64,000 nt of DNA. Origin: Desulfarculus baarsii DSM 2075. Lineage in GTDB: Bacteria > Desulfobacterota > Desulfarculia > Desulfarculales > Desulfarculaceae. Each line of letters begins with the position of its first letter. Position 1 is the first letter of the stretch. The translations under genes were made by a program, and so were the position numbers. The stretch is from NCBI RefSeq assembly GCF_000143965.1, contig NC_014365.1, forward strand, positions 186,001-250,000. Reading direction: 5' to 3'. Below are positions 18,016-25,504 of the stretch, one piece after another. The notes beneath the pieces were generated by a model. It saw only the letters and a program-made list of their open reading frames with translations. It did no database searches and had not been told where the DNA came from.

Positions 18016-19052
18016 GGGCCCAGCAGCTCCTCGGCGGCCTGGCGGCTCAGCTCCACGCCCAAAAACAGCCGGAAAAACTCCATCGTCTTGGCCGCCATGT
18101 CCACCGGGTATAGCTGGGGGTGCAGCTTGTGGGCCAGCCAGTGGGCCCCCAGCAGGCGCATGAAGCTGGGCGGCCGGTCAAACCAGTTCAGCGGCCGGGT
18201 GGGGATGGCGTACGCCCGGCCTTCCCGCACGGCCGGCAGCCCGCGCCAGAGCCCCTGCTTGAGCTCCTGGCCCAAAAACAGCGGCTCGTGGCTGAGGATC
18301 ACCTGCGGATCATAAGCCAGCACCTGCTCCATGGACACGCTCTCCATGCCATAGATGCCGCCGGCCCGACATTTGCGCACGTTCTGCCCGCCGCAAAGCT
18401 CGATCAGCTCGGCGTGAAAGGATTGATCGCACTCGGTGTGCAGGCCGCGCGGTCCCTCGGCGTAATAGACGCGGGGGCGCTTTGGCGGCGGCACGGCGGC
18501 GCGCAGGCGGGCCATGTCGTCAAGGACGCCCTGGGCGTGGGCGGCCAGGGCCCGGCCGCGCTCCGGTTGATTGCACAGTTCGCCCAAAAACAAAAAAAAG
18601 CGTGGAAAATCGGCCAGACCGCCCAACTCCACCCGCAGCACCGGCAGGCCCAGCGGGGCCAGAGTCTGTTCGATCTTCCACTGGGCGGGCTGATTGCGCC
18701 AGCCAAAGGCCAGCACCACGTCGGGCCGCGCCGCCAGCAGGCTTTCCAGATTGGCCCCCCGGCCCTGGCCAAACCAGCCGCCCAGCACGGGCAGATCCCA
18801 CAGGCGCGGGCTCAGATAGCCCCGGGCGCTCTCGGGCGGCGGCGCGTTGAGGCCCACCAGCAGCTTTGGCGACAGGGCCAGGACCATGTAGGCCGCCGGC
18901 GGCGCGGTTGCGTAGACCTTGCTCACCACCGCCGGCACATCCACCTGGCGGCCGGCCATGTCGGTGATCAGCCGGGCCTGGGCCGGGCCGGCCGCCGGCC
19001 AGAGCAGGGCCGCCAGGGCCAGGATGACGATCAAACGTGTTGCGCGGGCCAT
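18012..19052 (-). CDS. Periplasmic metal/chelate-binding protein (FecB/BtuF type)
   Basis: 346 aa with a signal peptide (residues 1-26, LIVILALAALLWPAAGPAQA). The clamp fold of peripla_BP_2 proteins is seen: ITDMAGRQVDVPAVVSKV, then the long backbone helix around ALAAHAQGVLDDMARLRAA and the second lobe PRVYYAEGPRGLHTECDQSF. Several Cys (LCNQPE, HTECDQ, LCGGQNVRKCRAG) could bind metal or form disulfides. Its second lobe resembles the domain fused to the radical-SAM protein of the same operon, which suggests both see the same ligand. Delivers substrate to the FecCD permease. Confidence 0.92.
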   Translation of the reverse strand: MARATRLIVILALAALLWPAAGPAQARLITDMAGRQVDVPAVVSKVYATAPPAAYMVLALSPKLLVGLNAPPPESARGYLSPRLWDLPVLGGWFGQGRGANLESLLAARPDVVLAFGWRNQPAQWKIEQTLAPLGLPVLRVELGGLADFPRFFLFLGELCNQPERGRALAAHAQGVLDDMARLRAAVPPPKRPRVYYAEGPRGLHTECDQSFHAELIELCGGQNVRKCRAGGIYGMESVSMEQVLAYDPQVILSHEPLFLGQELKQGLWRGLPAVREGRAYAIPTRPLNWFDRPPSFMRLLGAHWLAHKLHPQLYPVDMAAKTMEFFRLFLGVELSRQAAEELLGP

Positions 19053-19105
19053 CTTTTCGCCCCATGCCGCGCCGCCGGATCGACCAGCGGCGCGGCGCGA
19101 GAATG

Positions 19106-21088
19106 CTAGAACTTGGCCGCCAGCTCCAGGCCGTAGGTCAGGCCCACGTCCTCCCAGCCCAGGCGGGTTTGGTATCTTTCGTCGGTGAGGTTCTGGGCGA
19201 AAACGGTGGCCCGCATCTGGGCCTTGTCCAGGCTGAAGTCGTAGGACACGTTGGCGTCGATGCGCGAATATTGGTCCATCTCGTGGTAGCGGTTGTCGAT
19301 GGCGAACTGGTTGGATTCGAAATCGCTGACGTAGCGCATGAGCAGGTTGCCCTGGAAGGGCGCGAAGCGATAGCCCAGGCGCAGGGTGGCCAGATGATGG
19401 GGGATGGACTTGTCGTCGATGTCGTTGTTGGAGCGCTGATAGCCGTAGGTCAGGCCGTAGGTCAAGTCGGGGGTGAACAGCCAGCCGCCCAGGTCCAGCT
19501 CGCAGCCGCTACGCACGGCGTCGGCGTTGTCGTAGATGTTGATCACGTCGTCGCCCTTGGTGACGCTGCCCACGGCCTGCTTCATGTCGGTCAGGTCGTA
19601 GGCGAAGGCCGTGGCCGTGACCCGCAGGGCCGGCAGCGGTTGGGCCACCAGGCCCAGTTCGTAGCGCAGTTGCTTTTCGGGCTTGAGGGTCTGGCCGCTC
19701 TTGGTCAGCAGAAACTCGTCGGCGCCTTGCTCGGTGTAGCTCAGGCGCAGGGTGGCCTCCAGCATCTTGTTGATCTGATAGGCCGCGCCACCGGCCACGC
19801 CGTAGCTGGGCTCGGCCCAGACGTCGTCGATGAGGTCGCTGGGCTTGGCGTCGGTGGCCGAATACATGTTGAGGCCCTTGGTGATGTGCTTGTGATCGAC
19901 GCGCGCGCCGGCGTCGAGGCTGAGGGCCTGGCCGAGGGCGTATTCATCGTGCAGATAGAGCGAATACAACTCTTCATCGCGCGAGACGCCCTCGTAAAAG
20001 AGCTGGCCGTTGGGACAATGCCAGAAGATGGCCTGGCCGCCGACGCGAAGGTTGTTGGCCCCGCTGGCGATGATGTGGCTCAGGTCGGCCTGGACGACGT
20101 TGTCTTGCCAATCGTGCTCGGAGTAGGCCTTGGGCTTGGACCAGGAGCGATATTCGGTCTGGCCGTCGACCAGGCCGGTGTAGAGGCCCAGGTTGGTGGT
20201 CTGGCTGGCGGTCCACTGCTTGGCCGCGCTGGCGGTGGCCATCAGCGTGTCCAGGGGCTGATAGCGCCACTTGGCGTCGCTGGTCTTGCTGACGGCGGTG
20301 GAGCGCTGGATCTGCCGCGAGGCCGCGTCATAATAAAAAGAGGCGTCGGCCTTGAAGCTGTTTTGGTTGTCGTAGCCGCCCTTTAGCAGCAAGGTGTCGG
20401 AGTCGCTGCCGTTGTTCCAGTTTTCGCGGCCCTGGTCGTGCTGCTTGTTGTAGTTCAGCGAATAATAGCCGTCGCCCACGCGGTCGCCGTGGCTGAGAAA
20501 GGCCTTGTAGCGGCCCAGGTTGCCGACGCCGGCCTTGACCTGGCTCTGTTGCTTGGCGGGCTTGATGGTCTTGATGAGGATCACGCCCTGGATGGCCGTG
20601 CCGATCGATCCCAGGCCCGACAGGGGGGCCAGGGTCAGGGTGGTGGCGTCGCGGACGACGCGGATCGACTCGATCGTCTCCACCGGGAAGCTGGCCATCA
20701 CGCGGCTGGACTGGGTCCAGGGCACGTAGACGCCGTCGACGAGGATGGCGTAACCGCCGCCGCCGATGAAGTTGCCGCCGCCGCGGCCGCTGATGAAGTT
20801 CATGCCCTTGCGGCCCTGGAATGACGTTTGCAGGCCGGGAGCATAGCTGAGCACGTCAAAGACGTCGCGGGGCTCCAGCGCTTCGATGCCCGCCTGGTCG
20901 ATGCTCCAGGTGGCGGCGCGGGCGCTCTCGGGCAGGCGATAGGGGCTGTTGGGCCGCTCTTGCTCGGCGCTGGCCGAAACGTCGACGGGCTCGATCCGGT
21001 GGGTTTCCTCGGCCCGCGCCGGGGCCGGGGCCGCCAGGGCCAGGGCCAGGCCCAGCAGCATGATGATCGTGGCAAGCTCCCTCTTCAT
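19106..21088 (-). CDS. TonB-dependent outer-membrane receptor
   Basis: 660 aa. Signal peptide (1-26), a TonB-box-like stretch after it (HRIEPVDVSA), then the plug: DVFDVLSYAPGLQTSFQGRK, SGRGGGNFIGGGGYAILVDG and VETIESIRVVRD. The 22-strand barrel follows (many alternating aromatic strands, e.g. DQYSRIDANVSYDF) and ends with FAQNLTDERYQTRLG and a terminal Phe, the signal for outer-membrane insertion. It should import a scarce metal chelate using TonB energy. No cobalamin riboswitch is seen upstream. Position between the radical-SAM and binding-protein genes ties it to the ABC importer. Confidence 0.95.
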   Translation of the reverse strand: MKRELATIIMLLGLALALAAPAPARAEETHRIEPVDVSASAEQERPNSPYRLPESARAATWSIDQAGIEALEPRDVFDVLSYAPGLQTSFQGRKGMNFISGRGGGNFIGGGGYAILVDGVYVPWTQSSRVMASFPVETIESIRVVRDATTLTLAPLSGLGSIGTAIQGVILIKTIKPAKQQSQVKAGVGNLGRYKAFLSHGDRVGDGYYSLNYNKQHDQGRENWNNGSDSDTLLLKGGYDNQNSFKADASFYYDAASRQIQRSTAVSKTSDAKWRYQPLDTLMATASAAKQWTASQTTNLGLYTGLVDGQTEYRSWSKPKAYSEHDWQDNVVQADLSHIIASGANNLRVGGQAIFWHCPNGQLFYEGVSRDEELYSLYLHDEYALGQALSLDAGARVDHKHITKGLNMYSATDAKPSDLIDDVWAEPSYGVAGGAAYQINKMLEATLRLSYTEQGADEFLLTKSGQTLKPEKQLRYELGLVAQPLPALRVTATAFAYDLTDMKQAVGSVTKGDDVINIYDNADAVRSGCELDLGGWLFTPDLTYGLTYGYQRSNNDIDDKSIPHHLATLRLGYRFAPFQGNLLMRYVSDFESNQFAIDNRYHEMDQYSRIDANVSYDFSLDKAQMRATVFAQNLTDERYQTRLGWEDVGLTYGLELAAKF

Positions 21089-21121
21089 GGTTCCTCTCCG
21101 TTGGCCTTGGTGATCGTGATT

Positions 21122-22984
21122 CTAGCGTTGCGGGGCCTCCGTCGCCGCTGGCGCGATCCGCTCTCCATCGGCCGGCCAGCGCCAGTTGCCGGCGGGTTTG
21201 GCGAACGATCGATTTACCTGGCCCGGCGAAAAATCCAGGCCGTAAAAGCGCCGATAAAAGGCCTGGGCCTGGGCCATGACATCGAGGGAAACAAGCTCGG
21301 GGTGTAGTGTCCGGGCGATGTGCATCAGGCCCAGCACCCAGCGCGGGCTGCCAAAATCCCAGCCCGGCGCGGGGTGGGCGTAGACCCGCCCCTGGCGCAC
21401 GGCCCGCGCCTCCACGCCAAGTTCGCGGCACTCGGCCAAGAAATCCTCGACGGTGTTGGACAAAAACGCCGAGATGAATATCACCTCCGGGCCCAGCTCG
21501 TTGAGCCGATCCACGCTCAGGCTCCGGCCGGGCCGGCCGCCCGGCGGCAAGAGCTTGTTGAGGCTCACCCCGCCGGCCAGCTCCACCAGCCGGTTTTCCA
21601 GCCGCCCGCCCGAGAGATAAAACAGCGGCTTGGCCATGGCGTAATAGACCGTGGGCCGCCGCTCCAGCCCGGCCAGGGCCTGGGCCATATCGTCCAGTTT
21701 GGCCTCCAGATAAGCGGCCAGGGCCTCGGCCCCCTCGCGCAAATCCACGGCCGCGCCAAACCAGCGCACGGCGTCGATGTATTGGCGTGGCTCTTGGGCG
21801 CACTGGTGCAGGCGCTTGAGGCCGCCCGGCGCCAGCAGGCGCTCCCAGGCCCGCACCACGTCGGATTGCTCGCGCGAGCCCATGGCGATGACCATGGCCT
21901 CGACCATCTCCAACGCCCGCGTGAAGGGATAGCCGCCCTGAAAGTCTTCCTCTTGGTGCGCGCCGGCGGCCCGCTGGCCCACGATGTCGAGCCCCGCGCC
22001 GCAGGCCGGGCAACGTGGCTCCAGCGGCCGCGCCGGCGGCTCGCCCAGCAGCTTGGCCCCCATGGGGCCGTAGAACTCGCGGCGCAGGGCCACGTGGCCG
22101 CAGGCCGGGCAGACGGTGTCGAGAAAGCGCGTGCCCGGCGTGTTGAACAAATAGACGTGGGCCAATTCATCGCGTAGGCGCGCGCAAAAGGCCTCGGCCT
22201 GGCGCACGGCCGGCTCCTGGTTGGCCGCGGCCCCCTCGAAGGGAATAAAACGCATCAACTGCAAGGGGATACGCGGCGAGATAGCGGCCACGGCCCGGGC
22301 CAGGGCCACAAGCTCGGGCTCCTTGTCGCGGGCGTAGATCACCGAAAGCTCCACGTGGACCCCGGCCGCCACCAGCGCCCGCAGATTGCGCCACACCGGC
22401 CCCAGGCCCGCCGAACCGCCGCAGGCGTGGTAGGCCGCCTCGGAAAAGCCCTTCAGGCCGATGTTGATGAAATCCAATAGCGGCAGCAGCCGCTCCAGGG
22501 ATTGGGCCGTGAAATAGCAGTTGGTCGAACAGCCCACCTCCAGCCCCCGCGCCTTGGCCAGGGCCGCCACGCGCAGGAAGGTGGGCAACGAGGCCAGCGG
22601 GTCGTTCATCAAAAAAGCCACGCCCAGGCAATTGGCGGCGATGGCCTTTTCGACGACCAGCTCGGGCGTCAGGCGGGTCAGGGCCTTGCCGTGACGGGGC
22701 GTCTGGCGGGCGATCACCGTGGAAATGCAGCCTGGGCAATCGAAATTGCATCCCGTGGTGCTGATCTGTAGATATTTGGCCCCGGGGTTATGGTGCAACA
22801 GCGGCATCGTCTCGATGGACAGCGGGCCCACGGCCAGATAGCGGTCGGCGACGATCTCGACCACTTGGCCGTCCCGCGCCTCGTAAAGCCCGCAGGCCCC
22901 GCTCCGGCCCGGGCCCAGCAGGCAGCCGCGCTCGCAGATGTCGCAGCGGATCGCCCTCAGGCCGGCTTGCGCAACACCACCCAC
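21122..22984 (-). CDS. Radical-SAM enzyme fused to the C-terminal lobe of a FecB-type binding protein
   Basis: 620 aa from GTG 22984, overlapping the methyltransferase end by 28 bases; no signal peptide, so cytosolic. An N-terminal Cys cluster (C14, C17, C21, C31) precedes the radical-SAM motif C79-x3-C83-x2-C86 in TTGCNFDCPGC, as in PflA/AmmeMemo-like activases. A middle part has two CPACG knuckles (~294 and ~325), probably a zinc ribbon. From about residue 410 to the end the sequence follows the backbone helix and second lobe of FecB-type proteins (RPTVYYAMAKPLFYLSGGRL; SLSVDRLNELGPEVIFISAF; GRVYAHPAPGWDFGSPRWVL), without the first lobe. This fusion is unusual and suggests radical chemistry on the cargo or on a ligand bound to the lobe. 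Confidence 0.88.
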   Translation of the reverse strand: MGGVAQAGLRAIRCDICERGCLLGPGRSGACGLYEARDGQVVEIVADRYLAVGPLSIETMPLLHHNPGAKYLQISTTGCNFDCPGCISTVIARQTPRHGKALTRLTPELVVEKAIAANCLGVAFLMNDPLASLPTFLRVAALAKARGLEVGCSTNCYFTAQSLERLLPLLDFINIGLKGFSEAAYHACGGSAGLGPVWRNLRALVAAGVHVELSVIYARDKEPELVALARAVAAISPRIPLQLMRFIPFEGAAANQEPAVRQAEAFCARLRDELAHVYLFNTPGTRFLDTVCPACGHVALRREFYGPMGAKLLGEPPARPLEPRCPACGAGLDIVGQRAAGAHQEEDFQGGYPFTRALEMVEAMVIAMGSREQSDVVRAWERLLAPGGLKRLHQCAQEPRQYIDAVRWFGAAVDLREGAEALAAYLEAKLDDMAQALAGLERRPTVYYAMAKPLFYLSGGRLENRLVELAGGVSLNKLLPPGGRPGRSLSVDRLNELGPEVIFISAFLSNTVEDFLAECRELGVEARAVRQGRVYAHPAPGWDFGSPRWVLGLMHIARTLHPELVSLDVMAQAQAFYRRFYGLDFSPGQVNRSFAKPAGNWRWPADGERIAPAATEAPQR

Positions 22985-23589
22985 AGGCCTTCCTCCTCGC
23001 TGTCGATGATCTCCGCCCCGGCCACGCCCGCCTCGTCAAGGGCCTCCGTGAACTTTTGCCGCGTCTCGGGGCCCAGATTGCGCCGCACCATGGCCCGCCA
23101 CTTGTCGTCGCCACCATTGCGCGCGCGCATCTTGTCGCCGATGGCCTCGCGGATGGCCGCCGAGCCGAACCCGCCGCCGACCTGGGCCAGGCCGCCGGGG
23201 GCCAGCACCCGCCAGATCTCCTTGAACGCCGTCGCCAGGTCCGGCCAGAAAAAGATCGACCCCCGGCTGATGGCCAGGTCGATGGACGCCTCCGGCAAGG
23301 GCATGGCCTCCACGCCGGCCAGAATCACCTCACCCCGGCCGCTCAGGCCGCTGGCCGTCAGGTTGGCCTGGGCGATTTCGAGCATCTGGCTGGATTGATC
23401 GAGCATGCGCAGGTGAAACAGGCTCCGGCGGGCCAGCTCCAGCCCCAAATACCCGCCGCCACAGCCGATATCCAGGCAGGCCCCGGCGCTGCGCCCGCAG
23501 CGCGCCAGCATCTGCCCGGCCACCACCGGATAGAGCGGCCAAAAGATTGTGCGGGCTATCTCGTCGAACTCCTTGGCGTTGGTCTTCAT
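22957..23589 (-). CDS. Class I SAM-dependent methyltransferase, first gene of the metal-uptake operon
   Basis: 210 aa from ATG 23589 after GGAG (7-base gap); longer reading frames add a basic unlikely extension. The SAM-binding motif I LDIGCGGGYLGLEL (~40-53), the acidic loop LDQSSQMLEIAQ and motif post-I (GVEAMPLPEASIDLAISRGS) are clear, followed by IWRVLAPGGLAQVGGG. The rest is the UbiE/Methyltransf_11 fold. Substrate unknown. It is first in a seven-gene run (methyltransferase, radical SAM, TonB receptor, FecBCD, DUF364), so it may methylate a metallophore or a metal-binding cofactor. Transcription starts at the promoter at 23698-23726. Confidence 0.9.
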   Translation of the reverse strand: MKTNAKEFDEIARTIFWPLYPVVAGQMLARCGRSAGACLDIGCGGGYLGLELARRSLFHLRMLDQSSQMLEIAQANLTASGLSGRGEVILAGVEAMPLPEASIDLAISRGSIFFWPDLATAFKEIWRVLAPGGLAQVGGGFGSAAIREAIGDKMRARNGGDDKWRAMVRRNLGPETRQKFTEALDEAGVAGAEIIDSEEEGLWVVLRKPA

Positions 23590-23640
23590 CTGCTTGCTCC
23601 GCTGACGTTTGACGGCGCGGCTTGACATCTGCCAGCGCAT

Positions 23641-23653
23641 CGATATCTTTTAC
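23641..23653 (+). promoter_or_regulatory. Second copy of the CGATAT-TTTTAC motif in the operon leader
   Basis: CGATATCTTTTAC on the plus strand matches 12 of 13 bases of CGATATATTTTAC on the minus strand at 23720-23708, which is half of the ModE-like operator plus its spacer. The two copies face each other across ~55 bases, so a second protein dimer or a loop could form in the 5' leader. Confidence 0.4.
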
Positions 23654-23696
23654 TAAAGACAGCGCGGCCCAAAAAAATATTGCCGCCTGCTTTTCA

Positions 23697-23726
23697 CGTT
23701 ATACTCCGTAAAATATATCGCGTCAA
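23697..23726 (-). promoter_or_regulatory. Strong promoter overlapped by a ModE-like operator, driving the metal-uptake operon
   Basis: On the minus strand TTGACG (23726-23721), a 17-base spacer, then TATAAC (23703-23698). The expected start site is near 23690, about 100 bases before the methyltransferase ATG. The inverted repeat CGTTATA-N10-TATATCG (23697-23720) covers the whole spacer and the -10. The E. coli modA operator has the same layout, CGTTATA-N10-CATAACG, so a ModE-type repressor is the best guess. This comparison is from memory. Confidence 0.65.
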
Positions 23727-23798
23727 GCGGTCGCCTGAACAAATCGGGCGCGACGAGCCGCCCGGCCGCCGCGCCCGCCGCGTTTCCGCCGGAGCGTC

Positions 23799-24311
23799 CT
23801 AGGTTTCCAGGGTGATGAGGCCGCCGACGCCTTGGAGCGCCCCTGGCCAAAGTTCGCGGGCCATGACGTAGGCCTCGGGGATGCCGTTGGTGTTGCCAAC
23901 GCCGAAATCGGCCGTGGGCCTGAAGCCGAAGCGGGCGTAATAAGCCGGATCGCCAGCCAAAACCACCGCGCCATGACCCAGGGCCCGGGCCTTGGCGCAG
24001 GCCTCCTCGACCAGGCGCGCGCCCACGCCGCGGCCGCGCCGCTCCAGCATCACCGCCAGCGGCCCCAGCAGCAACACGGCGCGCGGCCCGCCGGCGGTGG
24101 CGATGGCGGTGGCCGTGAGCATGATGTGGCCGATGATCCGGCCCTCTTCCTCGGCCACCAGGGCCAGTTCGGGGATATAATTGCCGCCGGCGCGCAGGCG
24201 CTCGACAAAGTTCTGCTCGTCGCCGTTGGAGACCTTGGCCGTCTGAAAGGCTATTTTGACCAGATCGTGAATCGTGGGGAAGTCTTCTGGCTTTTCTTGT
24301 CGTATCAGCAA
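23799..24311 (-). CDS. GNAT-family N-acetyltransferase (YhbS-like)
   Basis: 170 aa from TTG 24311, 6 bases after AAGGAAGG. The acetyl-CoA fold is seen from MLIRQEKPEDFPTIHDLVKI through the pyrophosphate-binding motif A, LLLGPLAVMLERRGRGVGARL, to DPAYYARFGFRPTADFG. The last phrase is typical of the COG3153/YhbS subgroup. Target unknown. It is outside the metal operon (the promoter at 23.7 kb lies after its stop) and borders the accessory segment starting at 24.36 kb. Confidence 0.88.
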   Translation of the reverse strand: MLIRQEKPEDFPTIHDLVKIAFQTAKVSNGDEQNFVERLRAGGNYIPELALVAEEEGRIIGHIMLTATAIATAGGPRAVLLLGPLAVMLERRGRGVGARLVEEACAKARALGHGAVVLAGDPAYYARFGFRPTADFGVGNTNGIPEAYVMARELWPGALQGVGGLITLET

Positions 24312-24363
24312 TGTTGGCCTTCCTTGGTCTTGCGCCTCATCGTCCGCCCTTCCGCGCCCAAGT

Positions 24364-24466
24364 TAAAATAAGCCTCGGGCTCAAGTCAAAATTAAAGCCT
24401 CGTCGCGCGCGGCCCCACAAAAAAAAGGCGGCCGGATGAAAAAATCATCCAGCCACCCGAGACCAT
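24364..24466. repeat. Left direct repeat flanking the accessory segment (includes a terminator copy)
   Basis: Matches 31252-31370 in the same orientation, though that copy is about 17 bases longer in the middle. Shared parts: TAAAATAAGCCTCGGGCTCA, GTCAAAA, and the hairpin GGCCGGATGA / TCATCCAGCCAC preceded by an A-run. The right copy directly follows the tRNA-Arg gene's 3' end and includes its terminator. The pair is what a duplication of a tRNA-downstream attachment region would leave. Confidence 0.65.
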
Positions 24467-24527
24467 TGCGCGACATTTTCTCTGATAACGATCTTTAATT
24501 TGTTGTAATAATTGGCTAAACGAGAGT

Positions 24528-24628
24528 GCCGTCCCTAGCGCGCTTCGGCTGCTGCACGGAAAAATTCATGTTTCACAGGTTATTATCGGTTTTGACAACA
24601 TTTGTTATGTTTCACCGTGCAGCGGCCT
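24528..24628 (+). repeat. ~101-bp dispersed palindromic element, copy B
   Basis: Inverted copy of 12893-12994. The terminal repeats are better preserved here: GGCTGCTGCACGG at one end and CCGTGCAGCGGCC at the other, about 55 bases apart. It lies just inside the accessory segment and next to two truncated genes, consistent with a mobile element. Confidence 0.7.
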
Positions 24629-24724
24629 CGCTGAAGATGACCTTCAAGCGATGGTGCGCGAGCGGATCGGCAAATGAGAAGCTGAGTTTGTATTGGAGTC
24701 CGTCCTTTGGGCAGAGGAGATGCC

Positions 24725-24937
24725 GTGAGCTTCGGTTTCACGCTCCGGAAATTGACACTGACTGGCCAGGGGGTTACGGACGCGGAACTGGGCTTTGCGC
24801 CCGGTCTAAACGTGATCACGGGCCCATCCGACACAGGGAAAACCTTCATCGCTCAGTGCCTCGACATCGCGGCCGATTCCAGCCCGTTGCTCAGGGGACG
24901 CTGTCGTTGGGCGCGTTGCCATTCAACTACGACCTGA
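24725..24937 (+). pseudogene. 5' remnant of an SMC/DUF3732-like ATPase gene
   Basis: GTG 24725 follows AGGAG. About 55 codons read as the N-terminus of an AAA/SMC-type ATPase: LRKLTLTGQGVTDAELGF then Walker A GPSDTGKTFIAQCLDIAAD. The similarity ends near 24893 where a porin-like sequence begins in another frame; the frame then stops at 24937. No Walker B, coiled coil or downstream part exists. Families with this opening are often found in defence or repair loci, but the fragment is too short to name. Confidence 0.6.
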
Positions 24938-25409
24938 GCGTGGATGACGTCAATTACGAATTCGACGCGAAGCTCCACACCGCCGGCCTACTTTTGAATG
25001 CGCATCCGTTCGCCAACGGCTTCCGCCTCAGCGGCGGCGTGATCATCAACAGCCATGATTTTTCGGGCAGCGCCAGCCCCAGCGCCAGCAAGATCTACAA
25101 CATCGGCGGCACGAGCTACACCGGGGCCCAGTTGGGCCGCGTGGAAACCGACGCCTCGTTCAACACCCTGGCCCCCTACGGCGGCTTGGGCTTCAGCAAC
25201 GTGTTCAGCGATGGCGGTCATTGTGTTTTCGCCTTTGATCTTGGCGTGATATAGTGAGCCCGCTCGATATCTCGCTGCATTCGTCCAACCAGAATTTGGC
25301 GCCAAGCCTGGCCGATTCGCTCAAGCGGGTAGAAAGCAAAGTCCAGGACGATTTGACCGACTTCAAGTTCTATCCGGTCGTTACCGTGAGCGTGAGTTAT
25401 CGCTTTTAA
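24895..25409 (+). pseudogene. Broken outer-membrane beta-barrel protein (3' part, frameshifted)
   Basis: Barrel strands read from about 24904: LSLGALPFNYDLSVDDVNYE, HPFANGFRLSGGVIINSHDF, ASFNTLAPYGGLGFSNVFSD, VFAFDLGVI. A stop follows at about 25252. In another frame the expected end resumes: SPLDISLHSSNQ, SLADSLKRVESKVQDDLTDF, KFYPVVTVSVSYRF and stop at 25409, with the terminal Phe typical of outer-membrane proteins. So the gene lost its 5' end (replaced by the ATPase fragment) and has a frameshift near 25250. The family looks like small 8-strand OmpW-like barrels. Confidence 0.72.
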
Positions 25410-25504
25410 GCGCCAAGACACATAATTGTCGCCGGTTGGACGGGCGCCGGGTCGTTTGACGATTCGGCGCCGCCGCGCCAAGGCCGAGCCGGGGGGGTAG
25501 CACG

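Noticed and set aside
23590-23798. Cobalamin riboswitch before the TonB/ABC operon
   Set aside because: No B12-box-like sequence or suitable structure was seen; the leader is only ~100 bases. A promoter/operator explains the region better.
24526-25254. One 242-aa protein
   Set aside because: Mixes three unrelated segments (repeat element, ATPase read out of frame, porin strands) with no proper start.
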